Assembly (NCBI RefSeq): GCF_042676065.1
Contig: NZ_JBHTJO010000001.1
Location: 1,798,001 to 1,862,000 of the forward strand
Source of the DNA: Methyloligella solikamskensis
GTDB taxonomy: Bacteria; Pseudomonadota; Alphaproteobacteria; Rhizobiales; Methyloligellaceae
DNA length: 64,000 nucleotides
Direction of reading: 5' to 3'
Below are positions 35,767 to 43,141 of this stretch, one piece after another. Both the position numbers and the translations under genes were made by a program. The notes beneath the pieces were generated by a model. That model ran no database searches. It was not told where the DNA came from and saw nothing but the letters and a program-made list of their open reading frames with translations. The first letter of the stretch is position 1. Every line of letters starts with the position of its first letter.

Positions 35767-36498
35767 ATGAGCGCTTCCAAACCTACAAAACGGTCTGACA
35801 ACTCTCTCGGCGCGCTGGTACTTTTCTCCGGCGGGCAGGATTCGACCGTGTGTCTCGCCCATGCCTTGTCCCGTTACGCCCATGTGGAAACGGTGGGTTT
35901 CGATTACGGCCAGCGCCACTCGGTCGAGCTGGAATGCCGGGCGCGTCTCCTAAAGGAATTCGCGGACGTATTCCCCGATTGGGCGGGCAAGCTCGGCCCC
36001 GACCATATGCTCGACATCACCGGATTCGGCCAGATCGCGGAGACATCGCTGACCGGCAAGTCGGAAATCGTGATGCTCGATAACGGCCTGCCCAGCACCT
36101 TCGTGCCAGGGCGGAACCTCGTCTTCTTCACGTATGCCGCGGCGCTCGCCTATCGCCGCGATCTGCCGGTGCTGGTGGGCGGCATGTGCGAGACGGATTA
36201 TTCCGGCTATCCCGACTGCCGCAACGAGACGCTGCAAGCCATGGAGCGGGCCTTGCAGCTCGGCACGGAGAAAGATTTCCAGATCGACACGCCGCTCATG
36301 TGGCTCTCGAAGGCGGAGACGTGGGCTCTTGCCGATCGGCTGGGCGGGCAGCCCCTCGTCGATCTCATCATCGAGCACAGCCACACCTGCTATCGCGGCG
36401 ACCACGAGACCCGCCACGATTGGGGCTATGGCTGCGGCGACTGTCCGGCCTGCGAGCTCCGCGCGAAGGGCTATCGAGAGTGGCAGGCCTCGCTTTAA
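35767..36498 (+). CDS. queC: 7-cyano-7-deazaguanine synthase
   Basis: ATP-dependent enzyme that converts 7-carboxy-7-deazaguanine to preQ0 in queuosine synthesis. The 243-residue protein has the PP-loop LFSGGQDST near the N-terminus and the zinc-binding cysteines at the C-terminus (SHTCYRGD…GCGDCPAC). The ATG at 35767 is chosen because the conserved domain begins about 15 residues later. It is separated from queE-queD-queF by a cytochrome, an SDR and an AraC gene. Divergent from eno. Confidence 0.96.
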   Translation: MSASKPTKRSDNSLGALVLFSGGQDSTVCLAHALSRYAHVETVGFDYGQRHSVELECRARLLKEFADVFPDWAGKLGPDHMLDITGFGQIAETSLTGKSEIVMLDNGLPSTFVPGRNLVFFTYAAALAYRRDLPVLVGGMCETDYSGYPDCRNETLQAMERALQLGTEKDFQIDTPLMWLSKAETWALADRLGGQPLVDLIIEHSHTCYRGDHETRHDWGYGCGDCPACELRAKGYREWQASL

Positions 36499-36610
36499 GG
36501 CGCCGGCAGCTAGAGACTCCCCCGCTACTAATCATCCGCTGATTTCCCCAGCCCGCCGGTCTGCAGGTGCGAACTGCGACAGGGACAAATTCGCCCCATG
36601 CTTGGAAAAG

Positions 36611-36625
36611 TGGCATAGCTGTTGC
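36611..36625 (+). promoter_or_regulatory. candidate sigma-54 promoter for the cytochrome c gene
   Basis: TGGCAT (36611-36616) and TTGC (36622-36625) have the exact -24/-12 spacing of sigma-54 promoters (TGGCAC-N5-TTGCW). The site is on the coding strand, 66 bp before the cytochrome ATG, in a non-coding gap. Mismatches at the sixth base of the first element and the last W of the second. About 0.5 such matches are expected by chance in a window this size. Confidence 0.35.
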
Positions 36626-36691
36626 CGCCGTTCGGCTGGTTGAGCCGGATCGGCACGACACGAAATTGGGAAAATCAAACGGAGAATACGC

Positions 36692-37450
36692 ATGAAAGCT
36701 TTGATGCGACATGCGCCGCTCGTCGCGTTCTGTCTGACGCTCGGCGTTTTATTTCTCACCGAGGGTGTGCCCTGGGTGGTCGCTCAGTCCGAAGCAGCGC
36801 CGGCGACGGCGATGGTGACGGGCGGTGGCGGGGCTTCGGACACATCCGAAGCGGCCGTGACGGCGGATAAGACCGGCGAGACCATGGAGCTTGCCGCCAA
36901 CGAGACCTCTGCCGACGACAAGGACGAGAAGTCCGCGGCACCGGCCAAAGGCGCCGCTGAGGCCGGCGATCAAGCCAGCGACGCCGTGGAATGCTGCGAG
37001 CCTGGCGACACCACCCCGCCGCTAGAGCTCGTCGAAAAAGTGCCACCGGGAGGTCTGCACAGCCCCTATCCCGATTACAAGAAAATGGCCGCGGACGATC
37101 CCAACCTGGTCAAGCAGTTCCGGCTTCCGGGCTGCAACGAATGCCACGGCGGCACCGGCGGCGGCGGGTTCTGCCCCGCGCTTAGCCAGGGTGTTTGGTT
37201 CTGGGGGAATACCGACGATGTGCTGTTCCGGCTGATCGCTCTGGGCTCCGACGGCTTGAAGGAGCAAGGCTTCCACAGGATCCAGTGGGGCACTGTTCAT
37301 GCGGGCATGCCGCCCATGGGGCACACCATCAAGACAGCCGATCATCTCTGGAAGATCATCGCCTTCATCCGGTCCATCAATCCGGAAGGCACCAATCCTC
37401 CCGAGAAGGTGATCCCGGGCAAGATGGAGCTTGAGGACTGGGAGAAGTAA
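36692..37450 (+). CDS. c-type cytochrome, methanol-metabolism-associated type
   Basis: Probably periplasmic monohaem cytochrome c. A signal segment occupies about residues 8-31 (cut near VVAQS), then a 70-residue low-complexity Ala/Asp/Lys/Glu stretch, then the haem domain: CNECH at 148-152, extra cysteines at 101, 102 and 161, candidate axial Met at 206 or 209. The block CHGGTGGGGFCP, WGNTDDVLFRLIALGSD and DHLWKIIAFIRSINP resembles the 'four-cysteine' cytochromes found with PQQ alcohol/methanol dehydrogenases. No such dehydrogenase is in the window, so its electron donor is unknown. Clear Shine-Dalgarno (ACGGAG) before the ATG. Confidence 0.85.
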   Translation: MKALMRHAPLVAFCLTLGVLFLTEGVPWVVAQSEAAPATAMVTGGGGASDTSEAAVTADKTGETMELAANETSADDKDEKSAAPAKGAAEAGDQASDAVECCEPGDTTPPLELVEKVPPGGLHSPYPDYKKMAADDPNLVKQFRLPGCNECHGGTGGGGFCPALSQGVWFWGNTDDVLFRLIALGSDGLKEQGFHRIQWGTVHAGMPPMGHTIKTADHLWKIIAFIRSINPEGTNPPEKVIPGKMELEDWEK

Positions 37451-37463
37451 GCGCTTCTTGCTT

Positions 37464-37504
37464 CCCAATAAAAAGCGAGGCGGAAGATTTGCGTCCTCCG
37501 CCTC
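37464..37504 (-). terminator. intrinsic terminator of the SDR gene
   Basis: GAGGCGGA (37477-37484) pairs with TCCGCCTC (37497-37504). Read on the minus strand, the stem is followed by GC and then TTTTTATT. It lies 30 bp beyond the SDR stop and 13 bp past the convergent cytochrome stop, so it may act for both. Confidence 0.65.
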
Positions 37505-37534
37505 CCCGACTTCTATCGCTGTAAAATTCTAAGC

Positions 37535-38269
37535 TTAGAGATCCTGCACCGTCGGGCGGACGATCATCTCGTTCACGTCCACATCGTCCGGCTGGCCGAT
37601 GGCGAAGGCCACGGACTCAGCGATGGCCTGGGAAGAGATCGCGATCTGGCCGAACCCTTCCACATTCTTCGCCGTCTCCTCATGGCTGATATGCTCCAGC
37701 AGCTCCGTCGCAACGGCGCCGGGCGAGATGGTGGTCACCCGGATATCCTTGTTCTCCTGGCGGAGCCCTTCAGAAATCGCGCGGACGGCGAATTTCGTGC
37801 CGCAATAGACGGCGCCGCCCGGGAATACGACATGACCGGCGACGGAGGACAGGTTGATGACCTGACCTGAGCCCTGCTTCTTCATGATGGGGAGCACGGC
37901 GGCGATGCCGTAGAGGGTACCCTTGATGTTCACGTCGACCATGCGGTCCCACTCGTCGACCTTCAGGGCCTCCAGCGGTGACAGAGGCATCAGCCCGGCA
38001 TTGTTGACGATGACGTCGACCTTGCCGAATTCCTCCTGTGTCGCCTTCACGAAGGCTTCCACCTCGTCCCGCTTCACGACGTCCACGGACTTGAACGAGG
38101 CGGTGCCGCCAGCGTCTTTGATCTCTTTGACGATCTTCTCAAGATTGTCGGTGCGGCGGGCGCCCAGCATGACCTTGGCGCCTTGCTTGGCCAGGTGGCG
38201 GGCGGTGACTTCCCCGATGCCGCTGCTCGCGCCGGTGATGGCGACGACTTTTCCTTCGATATTCGACAT
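37535..38269 (-). CDS. short-chain dehydrogenase/reductase
   Basis: Classical SDR of 244 residues with the cofactor motif GASSGIG (13-19), NNAG (89-92), catalytic Ser141/Ser142, and Tyr155-x3-Lys159. An arginine pair after the second strand (GARRTD) suggests NADP(H). Substrate unknown; the sequence is of the YdfG-like general-oxidoreductase group. The ATG at 38269 follows AAGGAGAG, so the upstream extension is rejected. Divergent from an AraC-type regulator, a common arrangement in which the regulator controls the dehydrogenase. Confidence 0.92.
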   Translation of the reverse strand: MSNIEGKVVAITGASSGIGEVTARHLAKQGAKVMLGARRTDNLEKIVKEIKDAGGTASFKSVDVVKRDEVEAFVKATQEEFGKVDVIVNNAGLMPLSPLEALKVDEWDRMVDVNIKGTLYGIAAVLPIMKKQGSGQVINLSSVAGHVVFPGGAVYCGTKFAVRAISEGLRQENKDIRVTTISPGAVATELLEHISHEETAKNVEGFGQIAISSQAIAESVAFAIGQPDDVDVNEMIVRPTVQDL

Positions 38270-38322
38270 GGTCACTCTCCTTATTCTCGGGGCGCCGAAG
38301 CGCCGGTGTCTGGTTGGGAAAG

Positions 38323-38403
38323 TGGCACCTGGCATTGGAAGGCGGTAGTCCGATCGTCCTCCAGTCTTGCCTAATCCTCCAGAGTTCAGGAGTCTCGCGA
38401 GAC
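38323..38403. promoter_or_regulatory. candidate operators between SDR and araC-type gene
   Basis: Two signals stand out in this divergent gap: the tandem heptamers TGGCACC/TGGCATT (38323-38336) and a perfect 12-bp palindrome GTCTCGCGAGAC (38392-38403). AraC-type regulators often bind paired direct repeats, so the first pair fits better. No experimental consensus is known to me. Confidence 0.3.
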
Positions 38404-38486
38404 ATCGCGCCTTGAAAGGCTGTAGATTTCCGCCATGTGCGATGACGGTTTCGTCAATATGGGGAAGCCGGAAGAAGGAGCATGCT

Positions 38487-39392
38487 ATGGAAGAGCGCCG
38501 CCGGGAGTTCGCCGCTCTTGTTGATCGATTTTCCGAGGCGGACGGAGTTCAGGCAACCGCGATCCCGGGTCTGTTCCTGATCAAGAGCTCCACGCCGACC
38601 CTGCCCCTCCATACGGTCTATGATCCCGCGGTATGTCTCATCGCCCAAGGCAGCAAGCGTGCGATCCTAGGCGATCAGGTGCTCACCTACGATGCGGAGA
38701 AATATCTGGTGATCTCCGTTGATGTCCCGGTCGTCGGTCAGATTTTGGAGGCGACGTCAGAGCATCCTTATCTGTGCGTGAAATTCAATCTCGACCGTGA
38801 GGTCCTGGCGAGCCTGCTGCTCGACCAGGCGGTCTCGAGTTCCGGGCCCCAGGGGCCGGCCCCTGCCCTTGCGGTAAGCGCGGTGACGCCGGAGCTTACA
38901 GACGCGGCAATCCGCATGCTGCGCCTTTTGGAGTCGCCCGGCGATGCGAAGGTGCTCGCCCCGCTGATCGAGCGCGAGATCCTGTTCCGCCTGCTGCAGG
39001 GCGAGCAAGGGGCGCGAGTTCGCGAGATCGCCATGGCCGACAGCCGGCTCCAGCGCATCAACCGGGCGATCATCTGGCTGAACGCGAATTACCGCGAGGC
39101 GCTGCGGGTGGACGATCTGGCGGACATGGCGGGCATGAGCGCATCGGCCTTCCACAGCCATTTCAAGTCGATTACTGCCATGAGCCCGCTGCAGTATCAG
39201 AAGCAGCTCCGTCTCCAGGAGGCGCGCCGGCTGATGCTGCTGGGGATGCGGGATGCCGCCTCCGCTAGCTACGATGTCGGCTATAGCAGCCCCTCCCAGT
39301 TCAGCCGGGAGTACCGGCGACTGTTCGGTCTACCGCCGTCTCAGGATATCGAGCGCCTGCGCGACGTGCCCCAGAGCATGGTGGCGGCTTAG
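38487..39392 (+). CDS. AraC family transcriptional regulator
   Basis: 301-residue regulator. The N-terminal part (about 20-165) matches the AraC_N type ligand domain (PTLPLHTVYDPAVCLIAQGSKRAILGDQVLTYDAEKYLVISVDVPV). The C-terminal part has the double HTH of the family (LRVDDLADMAGMSASAFHSHFKSITAMSPLQYQKQLRLQEARRLML, then SYDVGYSSPSQFSREYRRLFG). The ATG at 38487 follows AAGGAG. It probably controls the divergent SDR gene; the effector is unknown. Confidence 0.92.
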   Translation: MEERRREFAALVDRFSEADGVQATAIPGLFLIKSSTPTLPLHTVYDPAVCLIAQGSKRAILGDQVLTYDAEKYLVISVDVPVVGQILEATSEHPYLCVKFNLDREVLASLLLDQAVSSSGPQGPAPALAVSAVTPELTDAAIRMLRLLESPGDAKVLAPLIEREILFRLLQGEQGARVREIAMADSRLQRINRAIIWLNANYREALRVDDLADMAGMSASAFHSHFKSITAMSPLQYQKQLRLQEARRLMLLGMRDAASASYDVGYSSPSQFSREYRRLFGLPPSQDIERLRDVPQSMVAA

Positions 39393-39411
39393 GCGGTCCA
39401 CCACTCTCGAG

Positions 39412-39537
39412 CGTCATGCCGGACTTGATCCGGGCATCCATTCCGTTACGGCGCAGCGACCTCAGAGTTTCCATTGTAGTGCCGAAACTGCCGATGCGGA
39501 ACGGCATGGATCACCGGGTCAAGCCCGGTGATGACGA
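39412..39537. repeat. REP-like inverted repeat pair upstream of queE
   Basis: Two arms (39412-39440 and about 39507-39537) are near reverse complements of each other. Each is itself a hairpin: the right one has a perfect 8-bp stem, TCACCGGG (39511-39518) with CCCGGTGA (39524-39531). The core CGTCATGCCGGACTTGATCCGGGCA is a familiar type of intergenic palindromic element in alphaproteobacteria. It marks the join between the inserted cytochrome/SDR/araC group and queE. Confidence 0.75.
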
Positions 39538-39617
39538 GGCTGAGTGTTAGTCCGACGTTCGACGACCCAAGGGTTCCCTTGCGCATTGCGGCAGAAATCG
39601 CCAATTTCCGCCGCAAG

Positions 39618-40253
39618 ATGACTTACGCCGTCAAAGAGATCTTCTACACGCTGCAGGGCGAAGGGGTGCAGGCCGGAAGGCCCGCCGTCTTCTGCCGCTT
39701 TGCGGGCTGTAATCTGTGGTCCGGGCGTGAGGAAGATCGCGCGGACGCCGTCTGCAATTTCTGCGACACGGATTTCGTCGGGACCGATGGGACCGGCGGC
39801 GGCAAGTTCCGCCAGGCCGAGCAACTCGCGAAGGCGTGCAAGGCGGAGTGGAAAGGCAATGGCGGTACGCCGCCCTTCATCGTGCTGACCGGTGGCGAGC
39901 CGATGCTTCAGGTGGACGAGGTGCTGATCGATGCGCTGCATGCGGCCGGCTTCGAGATCGCCATCGAGACCAACGGGACGCTGCCCGTGCCGCGCTCCAT
40001 CGACTGGATCTGCGTGAGCCCCAAGGCGGGCGCGCCCTTGACGCAGCTTTCGGGCGACGAGCTGAAGCTGGTTTACCCGCAAGAGACCTTGAAGCCGGAG
40101 GATCTGCCGGCGCTTTCCTTTTCCCATCATCTGCTCCAGCCCATGGACGGGCCGGCGCAGACGCAAAATACGCAAGCAGCGATTGAATATTGCATGGCGC
40201 ATCCCAAATGGCGGTTAAGCGTGCAAAGCCATAAAATCCTTGGTTTGCGCTAA
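39618..40253 (+). CDS. queE: 7-carboxy-7-deazaguanine synthase
   Basis: Radical-SAM enzyme that makes 7-carboxy-7-deazaguanine from 6-carboxytetrahydropterin. The 211-residue protein has the variant cluster motif C-x14-C-x2-C (Cys31, Cys46, Cys49), as in the Burkholderia enzyme, and the expected opening YAVKEIFYTLQGEGVQAGRPAVFCRF. The ATG at 39618 fits this conserved start; the longer reading runs into the REP-like element. First gene of queE-queD-queF. Confidence 0.95.
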   Translation: MTYAVKEIFYTLQGEGVQAGRPAVFCRFAGCNLWSGREEDRADAVCNFCDTDFVGTDGTGGGKFRQAEQLAKACKAEWKGNGGTPPFIVLTGGEPMLQVDEVLIDALHAAGFEIAIETNGTLPVPRSIDWICVSPKAGAPLTQLSGDELKLVYPQETLKPEDLPALSFSHHLLQPMDGPAQTQNTQAAIEYCMAHPKWRLSVQSHKILGLR

Positions 40254-40323
40254 CTTGCTTTTGGCTTGCGCTAAATTGGCCGAGCCTCTGGCTTGGCGAA
40301 CGGAAATCTCATAAACAGCGCCC

Positions 40324-40701
40324 ATGCGGATCTATAAGGAATTCTACTTCGAGGCGGCGCACGTGCTGCCCTCGGCGCCGGACGGCCACCCGAACTCCCG
40401 GGTGCATGGCCATTCGTTCCGCGTGCGCGTCTCCATCGACGGGGCGCCGAACCCGGAGACCGGCCTGGTGATCCATTTCGAGGATGTCTCGAAGGCGATC
40501 TCGGAAGCGCGCGAGGCGCTGGACCACCGCTTTCTCAACGATATCGAGGGGCTGGAGCTGCCGACCCTGGAGCGCATCACCATGTGGCTCTGGGACCGGC
40601 TGCATAACCGGCTTCCCGGTCTGGCCGAGGTTGCCGTCTCCCGGGATAGCTGCCAGGAAGGCTGCATCTATCACGGGCCGCACCCGCTCGCGGCCGAGTA
40701 G
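40324..40701 (+). CDS. queD: 6-carboxytetrahydropterin synthase (QueD family)
   Basis: 125-residue member of the 6-pyruvoyltetrahydropterin synthase fold that supplies the QueE substrate from dihydroneopterin triphosphate. The zinc ligands are His13, His28 and His30 (EAAH, VHGHSF). The position of the catalytic cysteine of E. coli QueD (GHKCGRLHGH) is Asn24 here (GHPNSRVHGH). The C-terminal CQEGCIYHG is kept. Position between queE and queF supports the assignment despite the change. Confidence 0.93.
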   Translation: MRIYKEFYFEAAHVLPSAPDGHPNSRVHGHSFRVRVSIDGAPNPETGLVIHFEDVSKAISEAREALDHRFLNDIEGLELPTLERITMWLWDRLHNRLPGLAEVAVSRDSCQEGCIYHGPHPLAAE

Positions 40702-40725
40702 CGTTTGCCGAATAGGAATTCCCCG

Positions 40726-41205
40726 ATGGCCGACAAGGCCGATACGCCTAGATCCAAGGAAGAGCTGACCCAGCTCGGCCACAAGACCTCTATTCCGAAA
40801 TCGCCCGAGGAGGCTCGGCTGGAGCGGGTTCCGAACCCCCATCCGGATACCCAGTATCTCGCCCGCTTCACGTGCCCCGAATTCACCTGCCTGTGCCCGG
40901 TGACGGGGCAACCGGATTTCGCCCATCTCGTGATCGACTACGTGCCGGCCGAGTGGCTGGTCGAATCCAAATCGCTGAAGCTCTACATGTTCAGCTTCCG
41001 CAATCACGGCGCCTTCCACGAGGAGACGACGGTCTCCATCGGCAAGCGGATCGTGGACGAGATCGCGCCGGCCTATTTGCGGATCGGCGGCTACTGGTAT
41101 CCGCGGGGCGGCATTCCCATCGATGTTTTCTGGCAGCACGGCGAAGTGCCTGAGGGGCTTTGGCTGCCGGACCAAGGCGTCGCGCCTTATCGGGGGCGCG
41201 GCTAA
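40726..41205 (+). CDS. queF: NADPH-dependent 7-cyano-7-deazaguanine reductase
   Basis: Reduces the nitrile preQ0 to preQ1, the only known biological nitrile reduction. The 159-residue unimodular (short, type I) protein has the thioimide-forming cysteine in TCLCPVTGQPDF and the QueF motif ESKSLKLYMFSFRNHGAFHEE. The ATG at 40726 is preceded by AGGAAT. It is 24 bp after queD; the next gene starts 11 bp after its stop. Confidence 0.96.
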   Translation: MADKADTPRSKEELTQLGHKTSIPKSPEEARLERVPNPHPDTQYLARFTCPEFTCLCPVTGQPDFAHLVIDYVPAEWLVESKSLKLYMFSFRNHGAFHEETTVSIGKRIVDEIAPAYLRIGGYWYPRGGIPIDVFWQHGEVPEGLWLPDQGVAPYRGRG

Positions 41206-41216
41206 CGGAGTTTTTT

Positions 41217-42215
41217 ATGGTTGCGATGGAGCACGATCTGATCATCACCAATGGCGACCAGGCGGGCGAGCTTTTGCGCTCGACAATCGCGGGCGCCGAG
41301 GTGCTGCCCTGGCGGGATGTGCTGCACGAAGGCCCGGTGCCGTTCACGGAAGACCGGGAGGAATTGGATGCGATCCGCGCCGACTATCTCGCCTCGCGGG
41401 GCTGGGCGACGCCGCAGCAACTGAAGAACGATTTCGAGGCGCGCAATCGCGGGCTGATGGTGTCGGAAGTGTTCGATCGGGTCGCGCTGTGGTTCGAGCA
41501 CGATCTTTACGATCAGCTTCAGCTACTTCAGATCCTCGACTGGTTCGACGCCCATCCACGGGAGCCCGGAAAGTTGCTGCTGGTGCAGTCGTCGGAGTTC
41601 ATCTCCCACATGACGGCGGAGGATCTCCCTGACCTGCGCGCCTCCGAGCAACCGGTCACCGAAGAGCAGCTTGCACTTGGCGCCCGTGGCTGGGCCGCCT
41701 TCCGCTCCGATACGCCGGAGGAATGGGCGGCGCTTCTGGATAGTGCCGATACGTCTCTTCCGTACCTGCGGCCGGCCGTGCTGCGCATGCTGGAGGAGCT
41801 TCCGGGACGCGATGGGCTCACCCGCACGGAGCGGCAGATGCTGCAGCCGCTCTATTTCACCGAGCTGAACCCGCCCCAGATGTTCGCCTTCTCCCAGCGA
41901 CAGGAAGAGGCGATGTTCATGGGCGATTGGAGTTTCTGGGCCGTGCTCGATGGGCTCTCGCTCTGCGAGACGCCGCTGGTCGAGGGCCTGCAGAACATGT
42001 TCTTCAATCCGAACGATGCGGCCGGGACCCAGACCTATCTGAAAAGCTCTGTCGGTCTATCGGAGTTCGGCAAGGCGGTGGTGGCCGGTGGTGTCGATCG
42101 CTACTCGGAGAATTCCATTGACCGCTGGTGGGGCGGCACTCACCTGACCGACGACAATCTCTGGCGCTGGGACCAGGAAGCCCAGGAGCTGATCCCGCCG
42201 GGTACTCTCGACTGA
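41217..42215 (+). CDS. DUF1835 domain protein
   Basis: 332-residue cytoplasmic protein of unknown function. The N-terminal 120 residues fit DUF1835 (HDLIITNGDQAGELLRSTIAG…WRDVLHEGPVPF…VALWFEHDLYDQLQLLQIL); the C-terminal part (LTRTERQMLQPLYFTELNPPQMFAFSQRQEEAMFMGDWSFW) resembles the DUF3658 block that often accompanies it. GGAG precedes the ATG. It begins 11 bp after queF and is probably in the same transcript, but a link to queuosine is only suggested by position. Its TGA abuts the stop of convergent kdsA with no gap. Confidence 0.82.
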   Translation: MVAMEHDLIITNGDQAGELLRSTIAGAEVLPWRDVLHEGPVPFTEDREELDAIRADYLASRGWATPQQLKNDFEARNRGLMVSEVFDRVALWFEHDLYDQLQLLQILDWFDAHPREPGKLLLVQSSEFISHMTAEDLPDLRASEQPVTEEQLALGARGWAAFRSDTPEEWAALLDSADTSLPYLRPAVLRMLEELPGRDGLTRTERQMLQPLYFTELNPPQMFAFSQRQEEAMFMGDWSFWAVLDGLSLCETPLVEGLQNMFFNPNDAAGTQTYLKSSVGLSEFGKAVVAGGVDRYSENSIDRWWGGTHLTDDNLWRWDQEAQELIPPGTLD

Positions 42216-43076
42216 TCAGGCCGTCTCGGTCGTCGGCGTCTTGATCAGGTAGTCGATGGCGATGAGGTCGGTGAGAAGCGCTTCCAGCTCGTTCAACGGC
42301 ACCATGTTCGGCCCGTCCGACGGCGCATTGTCCGGATCCTGATGGGTCTCGATGAAGATGCCCGCAACACCCACCGCGACGGCGGCCCGCGCCAGAGTGG
42401 CCACGAAGCGGCGATCGCCACCCGATGACGTCCCCTGCCCGCCGGGCTGCTGCACCGAATGGGTCGCGTCGAAGATCACCGGGGCCCCGGTCTCGGCCAT
42501 GATGGGGATGCTCCGAAAATCGGTAACCAGGGTGTTATAGCCGAACGACACGCCACGCTCTGTCACGAGCACATCCTGATTTCCGGCATCGCAAACCTTG
42601 GCCAGGACATTCTTCATGTCCCACGGCGCCATGAACTGCCCTTTCTTCACGTTCACCGGCTTGCCCGTCTCGGCGGCGGCGACCAGCAAATCCGTCTGGC
42701 GGCAGAGAAAGGCCGGGATCTGAAGCACGTCCACGACCTCGGCGACTTTCTTGCACTGGCCGGGCTCGTGCACATCGGTGATCACGGGAAGCCCCAGCTC
42801 CTCGCGGATCTCGGCGAAGACGGGAAGCGCCTTCTCAAGACCGATGCCCCGCTTGGCCGAACCGGAGGTGCGGTTCGCCTTGTCGAAGGACGACTTGTAG
42901 ACGAGGCCGAGGCCCAGCCCTTGCGCCATCTCCTTCAGCGCGCTCGCCATCTCCATGGCATGGTCGCGGCTCTCCATCTGGCAGGGGCCGGCGATCAGCG
43001 CGAACGGCTTGGTGTTGTCGAACTCGGCCTTGCCGATAGCGATGGATTTGTGGGGGTCGTTCTTAAAGAGAGCCAT
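42216..43076 (-). CDS. kdsA: 3-deoxy-8-phosphooctulonate synthase (metal-dependent type)
   Basis: Condenses phosphoenolpyruvate with arabinose 5-phosphate to give KDO 8-phosphate, the precursor of the inner-core sugar of LPS. The 286-residue protein has AGPCQMES with Cys32; the non-metal E. coli enzyme has Asn at this place, so this is the metallo type. The other expected ligands are in FDATHSVQ, FIETHQDP and APSDGPN. It follows pyrG by 65 bp on the minus strand. Eno, its usual neighbour, is 6.6 kb away. Confidence 0.96.
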   Translation of the reverse strand: MALFKNDPHKSIAIGKAEFDNTKPFALIAGPCQMESRDHAMEMASALKEMAQGLGLGLVYKSSFDKANRTSGSAKRGIGLEKALPVFAEIREELGLPVITDVHEPGQCKKVAEVVDVLQIPAFLCRQTDLLVAAAETGKPVNVKKGQFMAPWDMKNVLAKVCDAGNQDVLVTERGVSFGYNTLVTDFRSIPIMAETGAPVIFDATHSVQQPGGQGTSSGGDRRFVATLARAAVAVGVAGIFIETHQDPDNAPSDGPNMVPLNELEALLTDLIAIDYLIKTPTTETA

Positions 43077-43141
43077 ACGCGCTTAATGCCACTAATTCCG
43101 GGGAGGCGTCGAGAGTCGAAGATAGGAAGGCGCGGGCTCGA

